The notes under the pieces are model-generated. The model ran no database searches. It worked only from the letters and a program-made list of their open reading frames with translations, and was not told the DNA's origin. A stretch of 64,000 nucleotides of DNA, taken from contig NZ_QOKW01000009.1 of the NCBI RefSeq assembly GCF_008365375.1, forward strand, positions 1 through 64,000, written 5' to 3'. The translations under genes were made by a program, and so were the position numbers. This stretch comes from Roseomonas genomospecies 6. GTDB lineage: Bacteria > Pseudomonadota > Alphaproteobacteria > Azospirillales > Azospirillaceae. Positions 1 through 8,806 of the stretch are shown here, one piece after another. The first letter of the stretch is position 1, and each line of letters opens with the position of its first letter.

Positions 1-223
1 TGGACTTGACGACGCGGACGCCGCCCTTGCCCTCGGGGTTGTCCTTGAAGCGGCCGGCGCCGCGGCCACCCGCGTGGATCTGCGACTTCACGACCCACAC
101 CGGGCCGCCCAGTTCGCGGGCGACGGTCTCGGCTTCCTGCGGGGTGTAGGCGACGCCGCCGCGGGGAACCGCGACGCCGTACTTCTTCAGCAGGCCTTTG
201 GCCTGGTACTCATGGATGTTCAT
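1..223 (-). CDS. sucC: Succinyl-CoA synthetase beta subunit, N-terminal part
   Basis: The minus strand starts [17 protein letters not shown], the classic N-terminus of the ATP-grasp beta subunit of succinate-CoA ligase, and runs off the window edge after about 74 residues, still inside the nucleotide-binding domain ([16 protein letters not shown]). The enzyme makes succinyl-CoA to succinate with ATP or GTP formation in the TCA cycle. It lies downstream of mdh on the same strand, an order common in Alphaproteobacteria (mdh-sucC-sucD). The 249-bp spacer contains a terminator after mdh, so sucC probably also has its own promoter. Confidence 0.95.
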   Translation of the reverse strand, partial: MNIHEYQAKGLLKKYGVAVPRGGVAYTPQEAETVARELGGPVWVVKSQIHAGGRGAGRFKDNPEGKGGVRVVKS

Positions 224-455
224 CGGGCGTCCATCTGTTTTTATGGTCGGCTGACAGATTTTGGTCGGCTGACGATGGGCGAAGATCGGGCAGGCGTTTC
301 CTGCTGGCGGACGCGCCAGGACGCAAGTCTCCGGGAAGTCTTGTCCTTCAAGAAGCCTTGCGCCGGCTGGCGCGAACAACCGCGGTTACTGTACCACCCG
401 GGGCGGAGCGTTCAACCGTCCACCCCGGGCGATAAAGCCGCAGGCCGCCGCGCAG

Positions 456-1507
<1,052 letters not shown>

Positions 1508-1712
1508 CTAGGGGTCCAGCGCCCTGAGATTTCGAGGGCGGTTCCTAGCGCGATTCCGGCCCGAGGGCAAGCGTGACCGCAAGCACGGGGCACGGAACTG
1601 TGCATCGATTACGGCGAATGGCCGGAACGGCAAACAGGAATTTGGTGTTGCGGCCCCGACGCACTATTCTTTGGAAGGATTTTCCGAGGTTTTTCCGGAT
1701 GGGGGACGGGGT

Positions 1713-2180
1713 ATGATTCGCTTTGCACCGGCATTTTGCCTGACCGTGACGCTGGCGTTGGGAAGCGGCGGCGCGGCGTTGGGACAAACCGTCGCAGACT
1801 ATGAGACCGCTCTGGCCAGGGCGCCGCTGGTGGAGGCTGCCTCCCCTGGCGCCGTCCCGTCGGACACCGACGTGACCTATTGCCGGCCCGTGGCGAATTA
1901 TGTGTACACGTCCGTTCCGCCGGGAGAGCGCAGCCGTATCGTGGTGCCCTTCGTCGCCTTCGACATGGGCGGCGACCCGGCGATCCTGAACAAGCGGGAC
2001 CTGTGCGAGCGGGTGCGCCGGATGGCGGTGATCCAGTTCGATTCCGGATCGGGCGAGGAGATCGTCACCCCGCCGCAGTTGATCGACACGGACCCGTCGC
2101 GTCCGATGTACCAGAGCGATCCGATGGTGGACCCGAACGCCCGGCGCGCGCCGGCCCGCCGTCCCCTGGAAATCCAGTAA
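1713..2180 (+). CDS. Small secreted protein of unknown function
   Basis: A 155-aa product. The ATG at 1713 is preferred over an upstream in-frame ATG because it follows a purine-rich GGGGGACGGGG and gives a clean signal peptide (MIRFAPAFCLTVTLALG, with probable cleavage near ALG-QT, residue 24). The mature part contains two cysteines (TYCRPV and DLCERV) that could form a disulfide, and no recognisable catalytic motif. It is probably periplasmic. I do not recognise a named family. Confidence 0.7.
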   Translation: MIRFAPAFCLTVTLALGSGGAALGQTVADYETALARAPLVEAASPGAVPSDTDVTYCRPVANYVYTSVPPGERSRIVVPFVAFDMGGDPAILNKRDLCERVRRMAVIQFDSGSGEEIVTPPQLIDTDPSRPMYQSDPMVDPNARRAPARRPLEIQ

Positions 2181-2195
2181 CGGCCTCCAGCCGCG

Positions 2196-3404
2196 TCAGA
2201 AGCGGACGCCGTAGAGCGCGAGGTGGCGGGCCATGTCCGCCGCGGGCAGCGGGTAACCGGTGCCCCGGCGGGCGTTCAGCACGGCGCGCGGCGGGATGCC
2301 GGCGGCGCGGACCTGCACCCGCATGGCGCAGCGCATCGAATAGCCCGCCCGCCAGACCAGAGCGGTGACCGCGCGCGGGTCGCCGGAGCGCAGAATGTCG
2401 TCCACGATCGCCGGGTGAACGGCGGCGCGCAGGGCCAGGGCGGTGCGGACGAACTCCGTCTCCTCCCAGGACAGGGCGTCGCCCAGCGCCGTTTCGTCCA
2501 AGGCCCCCTGCCGGTGCAGGCGGACGGCGCGGCGTTCGGGCGATTCGGCGGGGTCGCGCGCTTCGATCCAGGCGACGCGGCGGCGGGTGACGGCGGCGAC
2601 TTCCGCCGCGGTGGTGGCGTCGAGATCGGTGCGGCGCAGCAGCAGCTCCGCAACGGAATCGTCGACGAACCCGGCCAGCCGCAGAGCCAGCCGCTGCGGC
2701 AGGGTGGGGCGGCCCGCCAGCTTGGCCTGCCAGTCCGGATGGCCGCCGGACCGCTCCACCAGATCCTCCAGGCGGTCTTCGGGGATGACGGCGCCGTTGT
2801 TGTCCAGCAGGACGCCGGTGGCCTCGACGTCGCCCGTATCCACGATGGCGCAGGACAGCGGTGCGCTGACCGTTGCCCGCCGCGCGATGGCCGACAACGC
2901 CCAGCCCGCGGGGTGGCCGGCGACGATCTCCAGCAAATCCTCGTCGGTCAGGGTGGCGCAGCAGTGCAGGATCGGCTCCGCCACCGAGCGTTCGACATCG
3001 CGGGCCAGCGTGCGCGCCACCGCCGGGGGGGCGCAGGCGACGTCCTTCAGCGCCCCGGCCAGCGCCGCCCGCACATGGGCCGCATGGTCGCGGGCCAGCC
3101 GCTCCAGCGCGCGCAGGGCGGCGGCGGTGGCCTTGTCCTGGCCGTCCGGCGGCAGATCGGGGAGCAGACGGCACAGCTTGCGCGCCAGCATCGCGCGGAC
3201 TCCGGCGTCGCCCATGCCGGCCAGCCGCGATTCGACCAGCGCCGTGCCGACGCGGCGGCGCGCCGGCCCCGGCGCGGACGGTGCGGGGGGAGAATCGTCG
3301 AACAGATAGCCGAGCAGTTCCGGCTCGACGCCATCGCCGCTCTGGGCGGTCGCGTCGGGGCGGTCGTCTCCAAGGGCGGCGGGGGTGGCCTGACGTCGCT
3401 GCAT
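2196..3404 (-). CDS. DUF2336 domain protein
   Basis: A 402-aa alpha-helical, HEAT-like protein of the DUF2336 family, which is largely restricted to Alphaproteobacteria and has no firmly assigned biochemical role. Typical blocks are the DVERSVAEPILHCC segment, the LLEIVAGHPAGWALSAIARR segment, and repeated 'AVLLDNNGAVIPEDRL'-like helices. The start at 3404 (MQRRQATP) is chosen over a longer frame to 3542, because the longer version would read through the terminator at 3524-3560. It ends 15 bp from the convergent secreted-protein gene. Confidence 0.8.
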   Translation of the reverse strand: MQRRQATPAALGDDRPDATAQSGDGVEPELLGYLFDDSPPAPSAPGPARRRVGTALVESRLAGMGDAGVRAMLARKLCRLLPDLPPDGQDKATAAALRALERLARDHAAHVRAALAGALKDVACAPPAVARTLARDVERSVAEPILHCCATLTDEDLLEIVAGHPAGWALSAIARRATVSAPLSCAIVDTGDVEATGVLLDNNGAVIPEDRLEDLVERSGGHPDWQAKLAGRPTLPQRLALRLAGFVDDSVAELLLRRTDLDATTAAEVAAVTRRRVAWIEARDPAESPERRAVRLHRQGALDETALGDALSWEETEFVRTALALRAAVHPAIVDDILRSGDPRAVTALVWRAGYSMRCAMRVQVRAAGIPPRAVLNARRGTGYPLPAADMARHLALYGVRF

Positions 3405-3523
3405 CCTCACATCCAACGACGACGCGGTTAACGGGCGCCTAATGGACCGAAACTTGTCGTCGGGAACCGGCCCTTTGGCGGCTCGTCCGCTGACGATGGA
3501 AGGGCTTTGAAAAGCGCGGGCTG

Positions 3524-3602
3524 AAAAGAAAAAGGGCCGCAACCCCGATGGGGCGCGGCCTTGAAGAGTTTAGGGAGGAAACGCACTGCAAAAGCAGTAA
3601 CG
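3524..3602 (-). ncRNA. Candidate small RNA with anti-Shine-Dalgarno loop
   Basis: On the minus strand a promoter-like element (TTACCA at 3638-3633, 18-bp spacer, TATGAT at 3614-3609) is followed within about 80 nt by a strong intrinsic terminator. The terminator has GGCCGC/GCGGCC and CCCC/GGGG arms at 3535-3560, then a U-rich tail at 3524-3534. Between them lie a perfect hairpin (ACTGC-UUUU-GCAGU, 3585-3598) and a single-stranded CCUCCC (3573-3578). The last is the hallmark of alphaproteobacterial sRNAs that mask ribosome-binding sites. A 61-codon reading frame crosses the terminator and is probably fortuitous. Confidence 0.5.
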
Positions 3603-3608
3603 GGGCGG

Positions 3609-3643
3609 ATCATAGTCTCTGACCCTGGCGCATGGTAATACCA
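3609..3643 (-). promoter_or_regulatory. sRNA promoter with TGGT-N3-ACCA operator
   Basis: TGGTATTACCA (minus strand, 3643-3633) is a perfect TGGT-N3-ACCA dyad, the operator type of FadR/PdhR-like GntR regulators. It overlaps the -35 position of the TATGAT -10 box. The sdh upstream region has the same layout (see 18641). The rest of the 3405-3981 gap holds this promoter, the sRNA and the lysK terminator. In 3644-3937 I see no supported gene, only a small hairpin (TGCCCA/TGGGCA) near 3700-3718. Confidence 0.5.
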
Positions 3644-3937
3644 AGTTGGTATTGGTGCGGTGCGGCGTGCGCATGGCGGCGCGGGAATAAAATGTTGCTT
3701 GCCCATCGGGTGGGCAGGATTTCAACCGTTTGCACACATTCGAGCCGGAATTGCGAATGGTGGAAAGGCAAACGATCGGACTGAGAATATTGTTCGGGAC
3801 CGGAATGATGGCGGGCGAAATCTGTTCGGGTGCCGATTGGACTCCGTCCGGTCATGGCCTTTGGAGGCCGCGCTCCTTGGAGGCGTCTTGTGCATTGGAC
3901 GAAGTGTTGATGCGGGATGCCGGCACGTCTGGAAAGA

Positions 3938-3971
3938 CCTCCCCCGCGGCGGGCCGGCGGCGCGGGGGAGG
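3938..3971 (-). terminator. Hairpin terminator after lysK
   Basis: Arms CCTCCCCCGCG (3938-3948) and CGCGGGGGAGG (3961-3971) are perfect complements just beyond the lysK stop. There is no long U-run, so termination strength is uncertain. Confidence 0.55.
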
Positions 3972-3981
3972 GGATAGGTGT

Positions 3982-5550
3982 TCAGGCGGCCAGCTTCTCG
4001 CGGATCAGCGCCTTCGTCTCGTCCAGGCCGTAGAGCTGGATGAAGGAGCCCATGCGGGGGCCGGTGGTCTGGCCCAGAAGCACTTCGTAGAGCGCCTGGA
4101 ACCACGCGCGCAGCTCGGTGAAGCCGTGCTCCTTGCCGACCGCGAAGACCTCGTTCTGGATCACGTCGCCCGCCGCGTCGGCGGCGACGGCGTCCAGCCG
4201 CTTCAGCAGATCCTCCAGCGCGGCGCGCTCGGCGTCGGTGGGGGCGCGGAAGCGCTTCGTCGGCTTCACCTGATCCTGGTAGTAGCGGACGGCGTAACCG
4301 ACCAGCTTGTCCAGGAAGGGGCTGTTCTCCGGCGTGGCCTCGGGCGCGTAGCGGCTGATGAAGCCCCACATCACGTCCTTGGTCTCGGCGTTCGCCGCAC
4401 CGGCGAGGTTCAATAGCAGGTTGAAGGACACGTCAGACCGCACCGCGGGAGCCGCGCCGTTGTGGATGTGCCAGGCCGGGTTCTCCAGCGCCTTGGCCGG
4501 CTCCTCCACCGGCAGCTTGGCGACGAAGGCCAGATACTCGTCCACCGCCCGCGGAATCACGTCGAAGTACAGGCGCTTGGCCGACTTCGGCTTCTGGAAC
4601 ATGTAGAGGGCGAGGCTCTCCGGCGGGGCATAGGCCAGCCACTCCTCCATGGTCAGGCCGTTGCCCTTGGACTTGGAGATCTTCTGCCCCCGGTCGTCCA
4701 GGAACAACTCGTAATTGAAGCCCTGCGGCGGGGTGCCGCCGAGGATCTTGACGATCTTCCCGGCCAGTTCGGCCGACGGGATCAGGTCCTTGCCGTACAT
4801 CTCGTAATCGACGCCCAGCGCGTACCAGCGCATGCCCCAGTCGGGCTTCCACTGGAGCTTCACATGGCCGCCGGTGACGGGGACCTCGACCTTCTTGCCG
4901 TCCTCGTCCTGGAAGACGATGGTGCCGGCGTCCACGTTGCGCTCCAGCACCGGAACCTGAAGCACGCGCCCCGTGGAGGGGGAGACGGGCAGGAACGGGC
5001 TGTAGGTCTGCTGGCGCTCCTCGCCCAGCGTCGGCAGCATGACGGCCATGATCTCGTCGTAGTTCCGCAGCACGCCGAGCAGCGCGTCATCGAAGCGGCC
5101 CGACGTGTACCAGTCGGTGGAGGACTGGAACTCGTACTCGAAGCCGAAGCTGTCGAGGAAAGCGCGCAGGCGCGCGTTGTTGTGCGCGCCGAAGCTCTCG
5201 TGCGTGCCGAACGGGTCGGGGACCTTGGTCAGCGGCTTGCCCAGGTTCGCGGCGACCAGCTCCTTGTTCGGGATGTTGTCCGGGACCTTGCGCAGCCCGT
5301 CCATGTCGTCGGAGAAGCAGAAGAGCTTCGTCGGGATGTCGCTCATCCGCTGGAAGGCCTGACGGACCATGGTGGTGCGCGCCACCTCGCCGAAGGTGCC
5401 GATGTGCGGCAGGCCCGACGGACCGTAGCCGGTCTCGAACAGGACGTAGCCTTTGGCCGGCGGCTCCTTCGCGAAGCGCGCGACCAGTTTGCGCGCCTCC
5501 TCGAACGGCCACGCCTTCGCCTGCAACGCCAATTCCCGCTCGCCGGTCAT
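3982..5550 (-). CDS. lysK: Lysyl-tRNA synthetase, class I
   Basis: A 522-aa class I LysRS, the archaeal-type enzyme that replaces class II LysS in many Alphaproteobacteria. It charges tRNA-Lys with lysine using ATP. The class I signatures are present: PHIGT (HIGH-like, residues 48-52) and KISKSKGNG (KMSKS loop). The insert region between them and the C-terminal anticodon-binding helical part are of normal length. It stands alone, transcribed away from the SMR gene, with a 144-bp divergent promoter region. Confidence 0.96.
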   Translation of the reverse strand: MTGERELALQAKAWPFEEARKLVARFAKEPPAKGYVLFETGYGPSGLPHIGTFGEVARTTMVRQAFQRMSDIPTKLFCFSDDMDGLRKVPDNIPNKELVAANLGKPLTKVPDPFGTHESFGAHNNARLRAFLDSFGFEYEFQSSTDWYTSGRFDDALLGVLRNYDEIMAVMLPTLGEERQQTYSPFLPVSPSTGRVLQVPVLERNVDAGTIVFQDEDGKKVEVPVTGGHVKLQWKPDWGMRWYALGVDYEMYGKDLIPSAELAGKIVKILGGTPPQGFNYELFLDDRGQKISKSKGNGLTMEEWLAYAPPESLALYMFQKPKSAKRLYFDVIPRAVDEYLAFVAKLPVEEPAKALENPAWHIHNGAAPAVRSDVSFNLLLNLAGAANAETKDVMWGFISRYAPEATPENSPFLDKLVGYAVRYYQDQVKPTKRFRAPTDAERAALEDLLKRLDAVAADAAGDVIQNEVFAVGKEHGFTELRAWFQALYEVLLGQTTGPRMGSFIQLYGLDETKALIREKLAA

Positions 5551-5694
5551 GGTAGAGCCCTTTCAAAACTCGACGGAAATGTAGAAAGGCAGCGACCCTA
5601 GGGCGGTCCGCGCCGTCCGTCAACGGGCGCCGCGCTTGTCCGCCCCGCGTTTCGGGCGCATTTCTGGAACGTGGATCACCCGCCGAGGACCCGC

Positions 5695-6018
5695 ATGAGC
5701 TGGCTGTTCCTGTCCGTCGCCATCGCCTTCGAGATCGTGGGCACCGTCGCCATGAAGATGTCCGACGGCATGACCCGCCTGTGGCCCAGCCTGGCGGTGG
5801 TGACCTGCTATCTGGTGGCCTTCGCGATGCTGGCCCAGGCGCTGCGCGAGATCGAGGTCGGCGTGGCCTACGCCATCTGGTCCGCGGTGGGCACGGCGGC
5901 CATCGCGGCGATCGGGGTCTGGGTGTTCGGGGAGTCGCTGAACCTGTTGAAGCTGGCGGGGATATTGCTGATCGTGGCGGGGGTGGTGAGTTTGCGGATG
6001 TCGGGGGGCGGGGCGTAA
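5695..6018 (+). CDS. Small multidrug resistance (SMR) family exporter
   Basis: A 107-aa protein with four membrane segments. It carries the SMR signature with the essential glutamate in the first segment (AIAFEIVGTVAMKMSDG) and the WS/G motif in AYAIWSAVGTA. SMR proteins are inner-membrane dimers that exchange protons for cationic compounds or guanidinium. ATG 5695 is preferred to 5671 because the extra eight residues are polar and the SMR fold starts at MSWLFLSVAI. The low-GC island begins directly after the stop. Confidence 0.9.
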   Translation: MSWLFLSVAIAFEIVGTVAMKMSDGMTRLWPSLAVVTCYLVAFAMLAQALREIEVGVAYAIWSAVGTAAIAAIGVWVFGESLNLLKLAGILLIVAGVVSLRMSGGGA

Positions 6019-6133
6019 AGTAAATTAGTAGTTTCCTAGGAATGATGCCAAGATCAAAATAGGTTGATCGTGATAGAAGGTGTTCAAACTGAGATCACAA
6101 CAGGACCTCTGCAGAGTGAAATCTTCAAAAATG

Positions 6134-6161
6134 CCGAGTCGCCAAAAAATTGGCGACTCGG
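6134..6161. terminator. Long perfect hairpin between SMR gene and P-loop ATPase gene
   Basis: Twelve-bp arms CCGAGTCGCCAA (6134-6145) and TTGGCGACTCGG (6150-6161) flank an AAAA loop. It lies between two convergent genes and could act as a bidirectional terminator. No strong U-run follows on either strand. Confidence 0.6.
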
Positions 6162-6221
6162 AGGCGCTATTTAATAATCTACACGGAATACAGTGTATTT
6201 ATTAAAGCGTATATTTATATC

Positions 6222-7712
6222 TTATGAATGTCTTATGTTGAAATAATTCCACAGCCCAGGATGAACTGTAACGTGCATATCTCTAATTAGGAATTCCTCC
6301 CCACGGTGGCTCCAAAAATATCTTTTTCCGCTTTTTGTTGCATCTACATTACCTATAATGCCTGCATGAAACATATCATCGCATAGCTGTTGGAGGTCTA
6401 CATTGGGTATTCCAGTTATTTCTTTCATTAACTCATTGCAATCTGCATACTCTTGTTTTCGAATCGCATTCCTGAGCCGACAAACTATTGTCTGTCCATA
6501 ATTTACTGAAAGCTCATCCATAATTTCCTTGGCGGAAACTCTTGCGTATTCGTTGAGGCAGTTTTTGAAGCCGTCTTCTGAAAGCCTCGTGTGGCTCGGA
6601 TTAACCTTTTGATAGCTCTTAAGATATCTGATGATGTCGCGAGGTCTGTACCAGCTATTGTGTAGTATGAATTTATAAGTACTTTGAGGCCTTTTTCCGA
6701 ACCTTATTGTCTTATCTATGAAGTTATCCATATCAACATGCGATTGAGAACCGCATTCAATCTTCTTCTTAAATAGGGTAATCAATATATTATCATCGAT
6801 GTGGTCAGAATTCCAGTGCAAAAGAACATCTTTGCTGTCGATTATTTTGCTAATCTCAGCGTCTAGTTCATTCAAAAAGTTCCTAATTTCAGGCCGAAGA
6901 GTACAGATAAAATGGATATCAATGCAGTTTCTGCATAAATCTCTGTTGAGATCATGAGAAACACGAAGGATGTCTCTGATTAAAGCAGACCGCACTTTTA
7001 TCTCATCGTCTTGTGAGTCAAGCTTTGAGAAAACCAATTCATCGATAAACATATAAACCTTAAGACCTGAACATTCTCTAATAAGTAGCTCACGAGAAAT
7101 ATCATTAAATGAAGAAATATCCATCTCGTTTCTGCTATTAACCAAATTTGTCGGGTCAAACGATAGTTTTGCTGACATGATGTGAAGTGGAATTTGTACT
7201 TCAATCTTCAGAGATTTTAGTATTCCATTTAAAAGACCGGAAGTTTTATTACTAACGGTAGAGTTGACAAAAGATGTAAAAGCATTATTAATGCCATTTT
7301 TGCTCATACATGCACTTAACTGAACATAAAGAACTCGCTCCCAAACGGACCGAAAGTCGTAATAGTTAAAAAGGTTTTTTAAATTATTGATGTCTATCTT
7401 TAAAAAGTCGATTTTTTGAGTTTTTGCTAAGTCATTATAGTTTTGATGGCTAATGCCATCAAAAAAGCTAAAGAAATTTGTGATGAAACCCTCTCTCTCA
7501 AGCTTTGACTTGAGATATAATTGTGCAGCGGTTTTCCCTGCGCCTTTTTTTCCAATTATTATATAATTTCTTCTGTTGCTCAATGTCGACATGGAAAAAG
7601 AGAAAGGAATAACAAATGATTTTTCAAAGAAGGAAGGATTTGTTGCGTCCTCGTCAACAGCATCGTACTCGCCAAAGTTCATGTCTGATATTGATTGAAA
7701 GCCCTTCAGCAT
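6222..7712 (-). CDS. P-loop ATPase of the Sll1717 type (possible defence gene)
   Basis: A 496-aa protein with a Walker A motif GKKGAGKT at residues 54-61 and a Walker B-like stretch KVYMFIDELVFS near residue 220. The N-terminal block (FGEYDAVDEDATNP, then SFFEKSFVIP) is typical of P-loop ATPases annotated as the Sll1717 family, whose members are scattered in genomes and of unproven function. Base composition is far more AT-rich than every neighbour, and codons such as ATA and AAA are frequent, so recent horizontal acquisition is likely. It stands alone, with no integrase or toxin partner. A role in phage or DNA defence is inference from family distribution only. Confidence 0.7.
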   Translation of the reverse strand: MLKGFQSISDMNFGEYDAVDEDATNPSFFEKSFVIPFSFSMSTLSNRRNYIIIGKKGAGKTAAQLYLKSKLEREGFITNFFSFFDGISHQNYNDLAKTQKIDFLKIDINNLKNLFNYYDFRSVWERVLYVQLSACMSKNGINNAFTSFVNSTVSNKTSGLLNGILKSLKIEVQIPLHIMSAKLSFDPTNLVNSRNEMDISSFNDISRELLIRECSGLKVYMFIDELVFSKLDSQDDEIKVRSALIRDILRVSHDLNRDLCRNCIDIHFICTLRPEIRNFLNELDAEISKIIDSKDVLLHWNSDHIDDNILITLFKKKIECGSQSHVDMDNFIDKTIRFGKRPQSTYKFILHNSWYRPRDIIRYLKSYQKVNPSHTRLSEDGFKNCLNEYARVSAKEIMDELSVNYGQTIVCRLRNAIRKQEYADCNELMKEITGIPNVDLQQLCDDMFHAGIIGNVDATKSGKRYFWSHRGEEFLIRDMHVTVHPGLWNYFNIRHS

Positions 7713-7775
7713 TCCTCATGTCTCCACTTCAAGATGTAATTCTACAGCTTTGAGGTATTTTTCTTTCATGATGCA

Positions 7776-7803
7776 ACGCTATCATGTGCTTCCTAAGAGT
7801 CAA
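7776..7803 (-). promoter_or_regulatory. Possible promoter of the P-loop ATPase gene
   Basis: On the minus strand TTGACT (7803-7798), a 16-bp spacer and TAGCGT (7781-7776) precede the 7712 start. GAGG lies shortly before that ATG. The remaining AT-rich spacer to mtgA (about 7804-8001) shows no gene. Confidence 0.3.
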
Positions 7804-8001
7804 CAAAGCTATCTATGAAGATCACGCGCCGCATTGAAATTTTCTCTTGACTTTGCTTCCTATGGTAATCCTTTCCTCAATTCGTTATGAAAACGTTAAC
7901 GAGGTGGGTCGAAACAGATCCTCGACTTAGCTAAGGCACTGATTTCCGTGATATATAACTCAGGCTTTGGTTCAAGCTTCGGTCCGAATTATGAATCAGT
8001 T

Positions 8002-8688
8002 CTACTTCACGCAATCCGCCAGCCCGTCCCGCTCCACCACGGCCATCCGCCGCTCGATGATCCCAGCCCTCCGAGCCACATAGGCGCCGGGCGGGTTGGG
8101 CGACCAGTTGCGGGGGTTGGGCAGGACGATGGCCAGAAGGGCGGCCTCGCGGCGGGTCAGGGCGGATGCGGGTTTCTTGAAATGGTGGCGGGCGGCGGCC
8201 TCGGCACCGTAGACGCCGTCGTCCCACTCCACGATGTTCAGATAGACCTCCAGGATGCGGCTCTTGGGCCACAGCGTCTCGATCAGCAGGGTAAACCACG
8301 CCTCCGCGCCCTTGCGGGTCCAGCTCCGGTCCGGCCAGAGGAAGGCGTTCTTGGCGGTCTGCTGGCTGATCGTGCTGCCGCCGCGCAGGCGGCTGCCCTC
8401 CTCGTTGTCCGCGAAGGCGCCTTCGATGGCCGCCCAGTCGAAGCCGCCATGGCCGCAGAACAGCGTGTCCTCCGACGCGATGACCGCGCGGGCGAGGTGG
8501 GGGGAGATTTCCGACATGGGCACCCAGTCGTGCTCCAGCCCGGAGCCTCCGGCGGCGCGGATCAGCATCAGGGGTGTGGCCGGCACCGGCACCACGCGGT
8601 AGAGCGCCACCCAGCCGACGCTGAAGGCCGCCAGGGCGACGGCCAGGGCCATCAGGAGTCTCAGCAGACGCCGGACCGTAAACCGCAT
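8002..8688 (-). CDS. mtgA: Monofunctional peptidoglycan glycosyltransferase
   Basis: A 228-aa GT51 enzyme that polymerises lipid II into glycan strands at the inner membrane. It has an N-terminal membrane anchor (about residues 8-27) and the family motifs: the ED-F--H-G-D block (VIASEDTLFCGHGGFDW), the RGGSTISQQTAKN block and the LEVYLNIVEWDDGVYG block. There is no transpeptidase domain, which separates MtgA from class A PBPs. It faces away from the helicase gene at 8807. Confidence 0.94.
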   Translation of the reverse strand: MRFTVRRLLRLLMALAVALAAFSVGWVALYRVVPVPATPLMLIRAAGGSGLEHDWVPMSEISPHLARAVIASEDTLFCGHGGFDWAAIEGAFADNEEGSRLRGGSTISQQTAKNAFLWPDRSWTRKGAEAWFTLLIETLWPKSRILEVYLNIVEWDDGVYGAEAAARHHFKKPASALTRREAALLAIVLPNPRNWSPNPPGAYVARRAGIIERRMAVVERDGLADCVK

Positions 8689-8806
8689 GCGCTCGACCTC
8701 TCCTCTGCGACGCTCAAGGACGGGGGAGCACTTTCGAGGGGGCGGGCCGCCCGGTCAACACGGGTTTGCTCGCATTGCGGCGGCGGGGGCCTTTATACTG
8801 CGCGCC

